The notes under the pieces: generated by a model
Told to the model about the DNA's origin: nothing
Databases searched by the model: none
The model's input: only the letters and a program-made list of their open reading frames with translations
NCBI GenBank assembly: GCA_945898055.1
Contig: CAMDGV010000002.1
Span: 1-41,665, forward strand
Origin: Akkermansia muciniphila
GTDB taxonomy: Bacteria; Verrucomicrobiota; Verrucomicrobiia; Limisphaerales; UBA9464
Reading direction: 5' to 3'
Length of the DNA stretch: 41,665 nucleotides
In this document: in pieces, positions 23,350-32,665 of the stretch
How positions within the stretch are numbered: position 1 is the first letter of the stretch
Layout of the letters: each line of letters opens with the position of its first letter
Made by a program: the position numbers and the translations under genes

Positions 23350-25929
23350 TTGAGACAACCTCGTTTCTCTTCACTGTCTTGGCCCGTGACTTCGACTCTC
23401 GTCCACAATACCCCAGTCCGCTCATCCTTTCGCCCATCGCTGAGTTCTCCGCCCTCGAAGGCTCGAATCGTCATTGTCGGGGGCGGTATTGTGGGTTGCT
23501 CCCTCGCTTATCATCTGGCTAAGGCCGGTTGGAAAAACATCGTTCTCCTCGAACAGGGTTCGATCAGCGGTGGCACAACTTGGCACGCCGCAGGTATGGT
23601 CGGACAATTGCGCGCTAGCAATAGCATGACCCAAATTAATCGCTATTCTGCCACTCTTTACCCTAAATTAACCGAAGAAACAGGTCATGACGTCGGGTGG
23701 GTTCAGACTGCGGGGCTCACGCTGGGAACATCTACAGAACGAATGACCCAATTGCGAAGAACCGCCGCCATGGCCGAAGTCTTCGGGGTGGAAGCTCATC
23801 TTATCGGACCCACTGAAGCTCAGTCTTACTGGCCTCTAATTCAATCGGACGACGTCTTAGGCGCTGTTTATCTACCGGGCGACGGCCGAGTCATTCCTGG
23901 GGAATGCGCCGCAGCTTTAGCCATCGGGGCACAACGCAAAGGCGCAACGCTCATCGATCAAACCAAGGTCGTCGGCCTTCTCACCCGCCCTGCCAAACAC
24001 GGAGGAATTCGTATTACTGGCGTTCAACTTCAATGGGGGCAAACCATTCAAGCAGATTGGGTTGTCCTCGCTAGCGGGATGTGGTCGCGTCAACTCGGAC
24101 TTTCCATCGGAGTTGATCTCCCTCTTTACCCAGTCGAACATCATTACGTCTTGAGTGACCCCATCGAGGGGGCGCATCGCACTCTTCCTTGTGTTCGAGA
24201 TCCAGATGCCTCCATCTATTTCCGTACCCTTGACGATGGATCGATCAAACTGGGGGCTTTTCAAAAACGGTCCAAACCGTGGCAAGTTGACGACAGTGTT
24301 CCCAGCGACTTTTCCTTCGGACTTTTACCCGACGACTGGAGCACCTTTGCCGAACCTTGGGCAGCTGGAAAGCACCGTATCCCAGCATTGCGCAACGCCC
24401 GCTTTCCTAAATTCGTCAATGGTCCTGAAAGTTTCACGCCGGACAATAATTTCCTCATGGGCCCGCCCGCCAATACCGAGGGCCTTTTCGTTCTATCAGG
24501 CTTCAATTCGGTGGGCATTGCTAGCGCTGGCGGGGCGGGTCACTTTGCTGTTCCTTGGCTTGAAACAAAGGAAATGCCGATCGATCTCTGGAGTGTCGAT
24601 GTCCGGCGCTTCGTCTCGCAACAAAACTCGCGCACCTACATTCAAGACCGTGCCTCAGAAGTCCTGGGACTCCATTACCTGACCGCTTGGCCCAATCGAG
24701 AAATGGAGACATCACGTCAGGTTCGATTCACCCCTTTACATGGCCCGACCTCTGCGGCACGGGCTTGCTATGGGCAGACTGCCGGCTGGGAAAGAGCCCT
24801 TTGGTTCGCCCCGCTAGGGGTTAAACCAGAATTAAACTATTCCTTTCGCAAACAAAATTGGGCTCCTTATGTCGCCGAAGAGGTTCAGCACTGCCGTAAT
24901 GCCGCTGTCCTCATCGACCAATCCACCTTCGCCAAATACCAAATAACCGGTCAAGACGCACTCGAGGTGCTTCAACGTCTTTGCGCCAATGATGTCGACG
25001 TCGCCCCAGGTCGAATTGTCTACACCGGCCTCCTCAATTCCCGAGGGACCTACGAAAGTGACGTGACCGTGGTGCGTCAAGGTCCCTCCCATTTTTATCT
25101 CATCGCACCCACTCAACAGGTACGCCACGATGCCGATTGGATTTTGAGGGCTGTTCCGAGCGACGCCTTATTCCATCTTAAAGATATTACCGAATCGATA
25201 GGGGTCGTTTCAATTATGGGCCCAAAATCTAGGACAATTCTCCAGCGGATTACCACGGCCGATCTTTCAGCCGCCGCCTTTCCTTTCGCCCACTGCCGAG
25301 AGTGTGTCATCGCTGGAACGGATTTTACCGTCCAAGCTTTGCGGGTCAGTTACGTCGGTGAACTCGGTTGGGAATTACACGGCCCAGCCGCCGGAATGGC
25401 CGCAGTCTGGAATCGCCTCCTCGAGGCGGGGCAAGCTGAAGGCATTCGCCCAGCGGGTACCTATGCCGTCAACGCGATGCGACTCGAGAAAGGTTATCGC
25501 GCCTGGGGACATGAATTGTCTGTCGATGAAACTCCCTTCGAGGCCGGTTTATCCTTTGTGGTCGATTTCAAAAAGGACTTCCTCGGTCGCACTCGACTCC
25601 TCGAAGTGATGGCTCAACCGCTACGCAAACGCCTTGTTTCACTGGTAGTCGACTGCGATGATCCTGAAGTCACTCTCTGGGGCAACGAACCCATTTATCG
25701 CAACGGTATTCTGGCTGGCTACACATCAAGCGGGGCCTTCTCCCCTACTCTTAACGCTCCGATCGCTCTCGGTTACCTGAAGCGTCCCACGAAAGAGGTC
25801 GCACTCGGAATTACCAAATCTTGGATCGAAACTGCTTCTTACACCCTTCTGCAAGATGGACGTCACTGGCCAGCGAGGGTTTCTCTCTCGGCTCCATTCG
25901 ATCCCAAACGCCAAAAACTTATTTGCTAA
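23350..25929 (+). CDS. FAD-dependent dimethylglycine/sarcosine dehydrogenase-like protein with GcvT domain
   Basis: An 859-residue two-part enzyme. The N-terminal half is a DAO-type FAD oxidase: VIVGGGIVGC at about 42-50, the covalent-flavin-type His in TTWHAAG (His79), and a later SFTPDNNFLMG. The central FAO_M domain continues to about 430, and the C-terminal half is a GcvT-like folate domain with YVGELGWELHGPAAGM and NAMRLEKGYRAWGHEL. In the dimethylglycine/sarcosine dehydrogenases such a fusion oxidises an N-methyl group and passes the formaldehyde carbon to tetrahydrofolate. The first 38 residues are unlike the family, so a GTG at 23385 is a possible alternative start. It stands alone on the plus strand but fits the amine-catabolism theme at 7870-11983. 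Confidence 0.88.
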   Translation: MRQPRFSSLSWPVTSTLVHNTPVRSSFRPSLSSPPSKARIVIVGGGIVGCSLAYHLAKAGWKNIVLLEQGSISGGTTWHAAGMVGQLRASNSMTQINRYSATLYPKLTEETGHDVGWVQTAGLTLGTSTERMTQLRRTAAMAEVFGVEAHLIGPTEAQSYWPLIQSDDVLGAVYLPGDGRVIPGECAAALAIGAQRKGATLIDQTKVVGLLTRPAKHGGIRITGVQLQWGQTIQADWVVLASGMWSRQLGLSIGVDLPLYPVEHHYVLSDPIEGAHRTLPCVRDPDASIYFRTLDDGSIKLGAFQKRSKPWQVDDSVPSDFSFGLLPDDWSTFAEPWAAGKHRIPALRNARFPKFVNGPESFTPDNNFLMGPPANTEGLFVLSGFNSVGIASAGGAGHFAVPWLETKEMPIDLWSVDVRRFVSQQNSRTYIQDRASEVLGLHYLTAWPNREMETSRQVRFTPLHGPTSAARACYGQTAGWERALWFAPLGVKPELNYSFRKQNWAPYVAEEVQHCRNAAVLIDQSTFAKYQITGQDALEVLQRLCANDVDVAPGRIVYTGLLNSRGTYESDVTVVRQGPSHFYLIAPTQQVRHDADWILRAVPSDALFHLKDITESIGVVSIMGPKSRTILQRITTADLSAAAFPFAHCRECVIAGTDFTVQALRVSYVGELGWELHGPAAGMAAVWNRLLEAGQAEGIRPAGTYAVNAMRLEKGYRAWGHELSVDETPFEAGLSFVVDFKKDFLGRTRLLEVMAQPLRKRLVSLVVDCDDPEVTLWGNEPIYRNGILAGYTSSGAFSPTLNAPIALGYLKRPTKEVALGITKSWIETASYTLLQDGRHWPARVSLSAPFDPKRQKLIC

Positions 25930-25984
25930 CCGCCGCTGCCGCCGCTTTTCGGATTCATTCTTTCCCGCTGGACGAGTCGCCCGT

Positions 25985-26310
25985 AGTGCAGTCCTTTTCG
26001 CCGCTGTTGGCTTCGCTTCCAACCTTCTAGAGGCTACGACCCCGCGGTTTAAACGCTGGTTTGGCCGAAAATTATGCTCTCCATTGGTTTTTTTCGAGCT
26101 TTAGCCAAGTTCAAAGGCCCACGACTACGGGTCCAAGTGAATGATAAAATCTGGGATGAGCCACTGGTGGTCGCTCTTGCCGCAAATGCGCCCAAGGCCG
26201 GTGGAGGAATAATGTATTTGGCGCCCCGAGCAAACATGACCGATGGCCAAATAGACATCAGTTTAATTCACGCCATCGGTCGATTCCATGTGGCTATCGA
26301 GGGAACAAAC
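25985..26310 (+). pseudogene. Diacylglycerol/lipid kinase (YegS-like), C-terminal remnant
   Basis: Two frames share a lipid-kinase C-domain. The first reads AVGFASNLLEATTPRFKRW, then FGRKL; it shifts to the next frame near 26073-26090. The second continues SIGFFRALAKFKGPRLRVQV, then NDKIWDEPLVVALAANAPK, then GGGIMYLAPRANMTDGQIDI. The V-A-L-A-N-A-x-x-x-G-G-G-x-x-x-A-P segment and D-G-x-x-D match the DAGK accessory/C-terminal domain of bacterial lipid kinases. There is no N-terminal GGDGT catalytic domain upstream because the FAD/GcvT gene ends at 25929. The gene is truncated and frameshifted and therefore dead. Confidence 0.6.
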
Positions 26311-26955
26311 AGGGCTCGGCCCCAAAGTTCTCAAAGAATCCCTCCAAAGCTTATCCGTAAGTGTACGCCCCACCCCATGATTCCCTCGTTGCCGAAAGTA
26401 GCCTCTTCGACGATCGAAGGCGGGGGCGAAAGGGCGACCAAAGTCGCGTGGACTTTTCGCACTTCTTCTTTGATTCAATAGTGCGAAGATCCGTCGGACC
26501 GGCTGCGAGATAGCCCCGAGGGTTGGAGAGAGAGAGCTCAGCCTCTGGGAGGAAGATCAAGAATGGACCGCAAGGTTGAGGGATCCCAACCTCGGGGTCG
26601 CCGACGGGCCCCACCGGATGGGGCAACACTTTCCGGCCCGTCGGCAGAACTCGCCGAGGCTGACGGCGTGTCGAGCACGGGAACGAAGGCCGGATTGTTT
26701 TGGGAGGAGATGAAAAGGATGGACTGCGGTAACTGGGTTGGATGAGTGATCCGTAGCCAGCGCTCCATCGAAAGAGGATGAACACCCAATCTGGCAGCAA
26801 ACAAACCGTCTTTAGTTTCATTCACCCTTCCTCGGCACTTAGGAAATAGGCCAATAAAACTGCTGTTTTGTGGTATTTCTGACTTAATTTTCTTGTTCGG
26901 TTAAGGAACGAAAATCCAGCCTAAAAGCGAAAAAGAGAATCAACTGAGAGGCAAA
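26311..26955. other. Non-coding stretch after lipid-kinase remnant, possible repeat DNA
   Basis: No convincing gene. A 95-codon minus-strand frame (26538-26825) starting MNETKDGLFAARLGVHPLSM and a second minus frame (26351-26821) give low-complexity Ser/Arg/Pro products that I do not recognise. The part near 26500-26660 is purine-rich or GC-rich compared with neighbours. I infer decayed or dispersed-repeat DNA; no database search supports this. Confidence 0.3.
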
Positions 26956-28203
26956 TCAACGCGCCGCTTTACGGAGAGCTCGTTCCTCTTTTGCGCGTGC
27001 TTTGAGCAAATCTGTCAGCGGTTTGGAGGGTTTAAGACCGAAGGCAGCGGCGGCCGCTTTGACCGAATCAGGCCCAAATTCTTTTGCGCGTGGCATCGAC
27101 TGCACCGCCAAACGCCAGTCGCGTGAGTCCGATTTCGATCGGGCTAACCAAAGAAAACCGGGTTCATCGTCTGGCCAAGCCGCACCGATCGTCGTCCATA
27201 ACCGGACACCTAATGTCCCAGACACAGCCTGATCGAGGGGCGGCAATTGAGCTGCTGGGAGAGGCAGCTGAATTAGATTGCACGGCAGTGATCCTTCACG
27301 CACTGAAGCGACACCGGCACTAATAAAATAGGGTGTTTCGGTTAAGAGCACCGCTAAACCTCGCCCCTTCCCTGCTAGGCTCCCCTCAAATCGCACGGCA
27401 TCTAAGCTGTTGGTTTCAAATCTTAATCCGTCGCTCGGCAGAGTGACTAAAAGTGGGGCGCCCGACAAACTCGACATCGGCCAACTCCCCTTCGAAAGAT
27501 CAGCGGGACCTACCACCGGATACTCGACAACCTTATCCCGCATCCGGCGCCGCAGAAGCATCACCGCATCCTCTAGCGCCACCACATGATAAACTCCATC
27601 GGTCACCGGACTGGGCGGCACCAAGCGAACCGTCGAGGGTGCTCCAAAAAAGCCATCGGCCGACGGCCGCGGTTTCCCTCCACTTAATCGGATCGCGTGA
27701 TTCAACGCCTTGACTAAAGCTTGAGCAAGAGCCTCGCTGTCCACCGCCAGCCAGCCATAGGGACGGTTCTTCGCACCTAGATCCTCGTTGCCGCCACCCC
27801 ACACTCGGATTCCCCCGCCCCGCCCCGAATCTCCCAACCAAACCGCGTACGTCAGACGATCTCCGGCAAAGTAAAGCCTCACGTGAGTCACATCTGGATC
27901 GAGGTCCTCAAAAGAAAACTCGGTGGTTTCTTTCATTTCTTCTCCGCCCGGAGTTCCGTCTGAGAAGATTTGTTGAATCCGAATGCGACGCCCCAAGACG
28001 GTTCCCAATTTCATCTGGAGGCGTCCACCACCGCCGATGTTTCTAAAGTCACCGTGCTCGTCTAAGGAGCGCCGGATGAAATCCATAGTATCCGGAAGTG
28101 AAGGAGTTTCTTCGCCTCTGGCAAAGAGTCCCGACCAGGCAAGAATCCAAGCTAGAAAAAAAGCCCCCGGATGCGGGTAGCTCCGGAGGCGGGTGTGACT
28201 CAT
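26956..28203 (-). CDS. Secreted protein of unknown function
   Basis: I set the start at the ATG at 28203, 4 bases after the stop of the upstream glutaredoxin-like gene; an in-frame ATG at 28338 lies inside that gene. The protein is 415 residues with a signal peptide (GAFFLAWILAWSGLFARG). The mature part has a TMDFIRRSLDEHGDFRN helix, then strand-rich sequence with TEFSFEDLDPDVTHVRLYF and a Gly-rich RGGGIRVWGGG loop, and a charged C-terminal helix ending KAAR. No family was recognised. Translational coupling to the glutaredoxin-like gene is likely. It may be an exported enzyme or structural protein; no catalytic motif was identified. Confidence 0.72.
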   Translation of the reverse strand: MSHTRLRSYPHPGAFFLAWILAWSGLFARGEETPSLPDTMDFIRRSLDEHGDFRNIGGGGRLQMKLGTVLGRRIRIQQIFSDGTPGGEEMKETTEFSFEDLDPDVTHVRLYFAGDRLTYAVWLGDSGRGGGIRVWGGGNEDLGAKNRPYGWLAVDSEALAQALVKALNHAIRLSGGKPRPSADGFFGAPSTVRLVPPSPVTDGVYHVVALEDAVMLLRRRMRDKVVEYPVVGPADLSKGSWPMSSLSGAPLLVTLPSDGLRFETNSLDAVRFEGSLAGKGRGLAVLLTETPYFISAGVASVREGSLPCNLIQLPLPAAQLPPLDQAVSGTLGVRLWTTIGAAWPDDEPGFLWLARSKSDSRDWRLAVQSMPRAKEFGPDSVKAAAAAFGLKPSKPLTDLLKARAKEERALRKAAR

Positions 28204-28207
28204 CGAA

Positions 28208-28546
28208 TCAACGTTTAAAGGCCATCGGTGCTGCTTGCGGCATCTCGTGGGCGCAAGGTTGATTGATTGGAACCTCTGGAACGAGGCTGTTCTCCGACAC
28301 AATGCCGTTTTGCAACAACCACGCTTCCACTTCTTCACCGCTCACATCGACCAACATTCGCCCATCGATTTCAATCGTGGGTTGCTTGGTTTGGCCGGTC
28401 TTTTGGACCATTTCATCGAAATGTTCCGCGTGATTGATAATATCCTTCTCCGCAAAGGTGAGGTCGTATTTCTTAAACACCGCACGCACACCGGCGCTCC
28501 AACCACACCACGGCTTTAAATAGGCAGTAATCGTAGGCTTCAACAT
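28208..28546 (-). CDS. Glutaredoxin-like protein with CGWS active site
   Basis: The ATG at 28555 gives three extra residues; MLKPTITAYLK at 28546 is the likelier start. About 112 residues with a thioredoxin fold: strand ITAYLKPWCGWSAG, helix VRAVFKKYDL, the cis-Pro strand KQPTIEIDGRMLV and the GEEVEAWLLQ helix. The active-site motif is CGWS, a one-Cys relative of CPYC, and close to the CGFS of monothiol glutaredoxins that carry iron-sulfur clusters. A 20-residue tail (PCAHEMPQAAPMAFKR) has a second Cys. Its neighbours are the cobA-hemD fusion upstream and a secreted unknown protein downstream. Confidence 0.8.
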   Translation of the reverse strand: MLKPTITAYLKPWCGWSAGVRAVFKKYDLTFAEKDIINHAEHFDEMVQKTGQTKQPTIEIDGRMLVDVSGEEVEAWLLQNGIVSENSLVPEVPINQPCAHEMPQAAPMAFKR

Positions 28547-28622
28547 AAGGGTCATTCGCTAAACTGAGACTAACGTTCGGACGAAATGATGACAGGGGAT
28601 CTACCGCACGCAACCGATGAAA

Positions 28623-30158
28623 TCATCGGAGTGCTCCCTTCATCGCTCGCCCTAGTGCCGTTACCATTCCGACAATGGAGTGCTCGCGGGCCTCGATGTC
28701 GGGCTTTAACCCCAATACCGCGAGGGCTTTGCTGGTTTCCGGACCGATCGTGAGGGTCTTTAGCCCCGGAAAACGACGCTTCAACTCCGGTAAATCAAAC
28801 CGTGCATGGAAATTCTCAACCGTCGAGGCACTGGTGAAAGTGACCCAATCCGCACCGATCTCCAAGAGAGATGCAGCGGCACCGGTCAAATCCTCTGTTT
28901 CAGGCTCCGTTCGATAACAGGCGACATCATCCACAATTCCTCCCAATTCTTCTAACAATTGGGGTAGTTCCGGACTGGCGACCTCGGCGCGTACGACTAA
29001 AAACCGAAGATTCTCAAGGGTCTCAACCGCCGCAATCGCCGCAGAAATTTTCTTTGCTACATACTCCGAGGGCATCGCATCTACCACCAAATGCCGTTCT
29101 TTTAACTTAGCTGCCGTGGCAGGTCCGACCGCTGCAATCCGAATATTTCCTAGATCGCGAATATCGCGAAAGGCTTTGAAAAAATAATCAAAGAAAGCCG
29201 TGACTCCATTCGGACTCGTAAAAATTACCCAATCGTAGCTACCCACACCGGCTATGCTCTCCACCAAAGCTTGCAACTCGTTCGGTGGACCAATCCGGAT
29301 CGTCGGAATTTCAAGAACCTCCGCGCCAAGTTCTCTTAACTGACCCGACAAATGGGAGGCTTGCTCCCGGGTCCGAGTCACAACAACTCGACGCCCGTGC
29401 ATGGGGCGCTTCTCAAACCAATTTAACCGACTCCGTTCGGTCACCACCCCTCCAATCACCGTGATCGCTGGACTGCTCAAGCCCGCCTTGGTCGCAACTG
29501 CCGCTATACCCTCCAAGGTCCCATCCACCGACCGTTGTCGCCCGGTTGTGCCCCATTGGATCATAGCCGCTGGGGTCTTTGGATCGTTACCTCCGACAAT
29601 GAGTGCCTTAGCAATCTCCTCCACCCGCTCCACGCCCATCAATACAACCTTCGTTCCTGGCATCTTTGCCACCAAACTCCAATCCACTGACGATTGAGCT
29701 TTATCTGGATTTTCATGCCCGGTTAACACCATAAAACTGGAGCAATGATCGCGGTGGGTGAGCGGAATACCGGCATAATTTAACGCCGCAGTGATTGAAG
29801 ACACCCCCGGCACGACCTCGAAAGCAACCCCTTGGGTGGCCAGTTCAACCGCTTCCTCGCCTCCCCTACCAAAGATATAAGGATCGCCACCTTTGAGCCG
29901 TATTACTGTCTTACCTTCCGCCGCTCGAGTCACCAGCAATTGATTCAATTCCTCCTGCGAAAGAGCATGCGCGGCGGCCCTTTTTCCACCGTAAATCCGC
30001 TCAGCAGTTTTCGGCGCAAGAGCGAGTAATTCCGGATTCACCAAGGCGTCGTAGACCACCACGTCGGCGCGCGCCAAAACTTCAGCTCCACGCACGGTGA
30101 TTAATCCCACATCGCCCGGTCCGGCACCGACCAAATAAACCTTACCCTTCATTTTCAT
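28623..30158 (-). CDS. Uroporphyrinogen-III C-methyltransferase / uroporphyrinogen-III synthase fusion
   Basis: A 511-residue two-domain enzyme of tetrapyrrole synthesis. Residues 1 to about 250 are a SUMT/CobA methylase with VGAGPGDVGLITV near the start, VIRLKGGDPYIFGRGGEE and the PGVSSITAA loop. Residues about 258 to 505 are a HemD-type uroporphyrinogen-III synthase with GRRVVVTRTREQA, EVLEIPTIRI, IFTSPNGVTAFF and WVTFTSASTVENF. The fusion makes uroporphyrinogen III and methylates it to precorrin-2, feeding siroheme or cobalamin. Such fusions are frequent in Verrucomicrobiota and Firmicutes. No other cob or hem gene is present in the window. It sits 67 bases upstream of a glutaredoxin-like gene on the same strand and may share a transcript. 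Confidence 0.92.
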   Translation of the reverse strand: MKMKGKVYLVGAGPGDVGLITVRGAEVLARADVVVYDALVNPELLALAPKTAERIYGGKRAAAHALSQEELNQLLVTRAAEGKTVIRLKGGDPYIFGRGGEEAVELATQGVAFEVVPGVSSITAALNYAGIPLTHRDHCSSFMVLTGHENPDKAQSSVDWSLVAKMPGTKVVLMGVERVEEIAKALIVGGNDPKTPAAMIQWGTTGRQRSVDGTLEGIAAVATKAGLSSPAITVIGGVVTERSRLNWFEKRPMHGRRVVVTRTREQASHLSGQLRELGAEVLEIPTIRIGPPNELQALVESIAGVGSYDWVIFTSPNGVTAFFDYFFKAFRDIRDLGNIRIAAVGPATAAKLKERHLVVDAMPSEYVAKKISAAIAAVETLENLRFLVVRAEVASPELPQLLEELGGIVDDVACYRTEPETEDLTGAAASLLEIGADWVTFTSASTVENFHARFDLPELKRRFPGLKTLTIGPETSKALAVLGLKPDIEAREHSIVGMVTALGRAMKGALR

Positions 30159-30624
30159 GAGCGGCAGAGGTTAGATCCCCAACCTCTCTTCACCAAGCGC
30201 GGACATCGTAAAGAGATCTTCGTCGATGCCTTGAAAAGAGGACGTCGAAAAAAGGGGAACATGTCAGATCGACTGACTTGACCTCACTGCGCGGCTGGAT
30301 CAAGGGGGATTCTGAGTGGATTCGACCCCTGACTCTATTGCTTTAAAGGGTGCAACTGGGTATCGAAGGACCCATTCAAGAACTGATCAACGCGGTGTCC
30401 AAGGGGCAAGAATCCTGACGAAAGTTTTCTAACGACACTCGGCTCGTGACTTATGCTCGGGTCTGCCCGATCTCCGCAACTCCCTTTGTCTGGGTCAAAA
30501 ACAAGGGATATCACCTCCTCTGAAACTGATACCTGCCGACAGCTTCTAGCTGCAGAGGATACTAATTTCTGAACTTCCACTTGCCTCTCAGCCACAGGTC
30601 GCCAATCTCCGGCCCGTTTTAGCA
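30159..30624. other. Divergent intergenic region, no gene seen
   Basis: The 466 bases between the divergent cobA-hemD and aminotransferase genes hold no coding frame worth calling. The only structure I saw is a short hairpin GAGGTT/AACCTC at about 30168-30186 just upstream of cobA-hemD. No riboswitch was recognised. Confidence 0.45.
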
Positions 30625-31800
30625 ATGAATTACCTCATTTCACGTCGTGCTGCTACTCTGTCGCCGTCCCTCACTTTGGCCATCGATTCGAAGGCAAAAG
30701 AAATGAAGGCGCGAGGCGAAGATGTTGTTGGATTTGGTGCGGGAGAACCCGACTTCGATACCCCTCAGCATATTAAGGACGCCGCGGCGTCTGCTTTAGC
30801 TGCGGGATTTACGAAGTACACCCCCAGTTCCGGTATTCCTGAACTCCGTCAAGCCATTGCCGATAAATTTCAGCGGGAAAATGGACTCTCCTACAAACCC
30901 TCTCAGATCATTGTTAGTAATGGGGGAAAACACTCCTGTTACAATGTCATCTTGGCCACTTGCCAAGAGGGCGATGAAGTTATTATACCCGCACCTTATT
31001 GGCTCAGTTACCCAGAAATGGCCAAACTTGCTGGGGCAACTCCGGTTATTCTCGAGACCTCAGATCGTACCGAGTTTAAGGTGTCCCCAGATCAACTCCG
31101 CGCCGCTATTACCCCTCGGACTCGACTCTTTATTCTGAATTCTCCGAGTAACCCAACCGGTTCTGTTTATACTCCGGATGAAGTTAAAGCTCTCGGCGAT
31201 ATTTGCGTCGAAAAAGGGGTGCTGATTATGAGCGACGAAATCTACGAACGCCTCACCTACGACGGTGCCGTGGTAAAGAGCGTCGCGTCCTTTAGTCAGG
31301 CACACAAAGATCATACCATTATCGTTCACGGTTTTGCTAAAGCGTGGAGTATGACCGGCTGGAGACTCGGCTTCCTTGCCGCACCGGAGCCTATCGCCAA
31401 GGCCATCGATGCTCTGCAAAGCCATAGCACTAGTAACCCCTGCTCCTTCGCTCAACGGGGTGGCGTCGCCGCTCTAACCGGCAGTCAAGATCACCTCCCC
31501 GGTTGGCTCGCAGAATACGCCAATCGCCGCACCACAGCGTGGCAAAAACTTAACGCCATGCCGGGCGTCTCCTGCGTCAATAGTCAGGGTGCATTTTACT
31601 TGTTCCCTAATATTTCTGGGACCGGACTCAATTCGGCTGACTTCTGCTCGCGCCTTCTCGAAGTGGAAAAGGTCGCGGCTGTTCCAGGTATTGCTTTCGG
31701 TGCTGACGATTACATCCGAATCAGCTACGCCACGAGCCTCGCCAATATCGAAAAGGGCCTAGGCCGCATGGACCGCTTCGTCCGTGCACTTAAGGGCTAA
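30625..31800 (+). CDS. Class I aspartate aminotransferase
   Basis: A 391-residue fold type I PLP enzyme. The cofactor residues are recognisable: Asn176 of SNPTG, Asp204 and Tyr207 of MSDEIY, the Schiff-base Lys239 in HGFAKAWSMTGWRLG, and the C-terminal Arg region DDYIRISYA. GAGEPDFDTP and KYTPSSGIPELR are the usual N-terminal motifs. It should transfer the amino group between aspartate and 2-oxoglutarate and may accept prephenate or other substrates, as many of the bacterial 1-beta (Thermus-type) members do. It is monocistronic; the next gene converges and ends 24 bases away. Confidence 0.92.
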   Translation: MNYLISRRAATLSPSLTLAIDSKAKEMKARGEDVVGFGAGEPDFDTPQHIKDAAASALAAGFTKYTPSSGIPELRQAIADKFQRENGLSYKPSQIIVSNGGKHSCYNVILATCQEGDEVIIPAPYWLSYPEMAKLAGATPVILETSDRTEFKVSPDQLRAAITPRTRLFILNSPSNPTGSVYTPDEVKALGDICVEKGVLIMSDEIYERLTYDGAVVKSVASFSQAHKDHTIIVHGFAKAWSMTGWRLGFLAAPEPIAKAIDALQSHSTSNPCSFAQRGGVAALTGSQDHLPGWLAEYANRRTTAWQKLNAMPGVSCVNSQGAFYLFPNISGTGLNSADFCSRLLEVEKVAAVPGIAFGADDYIRISYATSLANIEKGLGRMDRFVRALKG

Positions 31801-31812
31801 ATAAAGTCCCAC

Positions 31813-31832
31813 CCCTCCGACAAGTCAGAGGA
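31813..31832. terminator. Possible bidirectional hairpin between converging genes
   Basis: CCTCCGAC and GTCAGAGG form an 8-bp stem with one mismatch and a 2-base loop between the aminotransferase and PhzF stop codons. There is no T-run, so this is a weak candidate. Confidence 0.3.
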
Positions 31833-32616
31833 GGCTGCCACGCCAAACGGTGACGGCGGGTCCGCTCAATCGGACCCGCTCACCACAGAGTTCAACCCCG
31901 ACGATCCCTCCACGCTTACTAGCTTGATACCCAGTCAGCAGGGTTCGCCCGAGCTTAACTCCCCAATAGCCCCCCAATGTTCCATGAGCCGAACCCGTCA
32001 CTGGATCTTCTGCAATCCCCAACGCGGGCGCGAAAAAACGACTGACAAAATCGTATTTTGACGAATCTGATGCAGCGGTCACTATCACTCCTCGCACTGG
32101 AATCTGAGCAAGAAGGGCCAGGTTCGGCTTCAGTTGACGCACGGCGGTCGCGTCGGTGAGTTCGACTAATAAATCGTCTGAACTGCGCCCGCACCAAACC
32201 ACCGACTCACCCAATGCGGCATCCAATCCCAGAGGCATCACACTCGCCTCCGCTGGCCGACTGGGAAAATCCATCACAATGCGACCCTCTTGCCATTCAC
32301 ACTCGAGCCATCCGCTCTGGGTATGGAAACGAAGGCATTGTGTCTTCATTGCCTCCCCCATTTCCCACAGCACATGAGCCGCAGCCAAGGTGCCGTGACC
32401 ACAGAGCGCCACCTCAACCACTGGGGTGAACCAGCGCAAATCCCAATTGCCGTCGATCCGGCGCACCACAAAGGCGGTCTCAGCGAGATTCATTTCCGCA
32501 GCAACAGACTGCATCCAAGGCTCAGGAGCCGCTGACTGGAGAACACAAACAGCGGCTGGATTTCCTCGGAAACATTCCTCAGTAAAGGCGTCAACTACCC
32601 AGAGGGAAACACTCAT
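31825..32616 (-). CDS. PhzF-family isomerase
   Basis: From the ATG at 32616 this is a 263-residue PhzF-like epimerase/isomerase; an upstream in-frame start at 32664 adds 16 residues that do not fit the family. The catalytic Glu46 lies in NLAETAFV, with GNPAAVC near residue 18, CGHGTLAAAH in the middle and EDPVTGSAHGTLGGYW in the second half. Family members catalyse isomerisations such as in phenazine synthesis, but most homologues have unknown substrates. It follows a moxR gene by about 49 bases on the same strand, and the two could be cotranscribed; the connection has no obvious meaning. Confidence 0.9.
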   Translation of the reverse strand: MSVSLWVVDAFTEECFRGNPAAVCVLQSAAPEPWMQSVAAEMNLAETAFVVRRIDGNWDLRWFTPVVEVALCGHGTLAAAHVLWEMGEAMKTQCLRFHTQSGWLECEWQEGRIVMDFPSRPAEASVMPLGLDAALGESVVWCGRSSDDLLVELTDATAVRQLKPNLALLAQIPVRGVIVTAASDSSKYDFVSRFFAPALGIAEDPVTGSAHGTLGGYWGVKLGRTLLTGYQASKRGGIVGVELCGERVRLSGPAVTVWRGSLL

Positions 32617-32665
32617 GAAAATAAGGAAATCCAACCGCAAACCTCGCTCACCCGATGCCCCCATT

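Noticed and set aside
26538-26825. 95-codon minus-strand frame as a gene
   Set aside because: Composition is low in complexity after the first 50 residues and no family could be named; kept only as part of a non-coding stretch.
28204-28338. 45-residue extension of the secreted unknown protein
   Set aside because: It lies inside the glutaredoxin-like gene and would bury the signal peptide.
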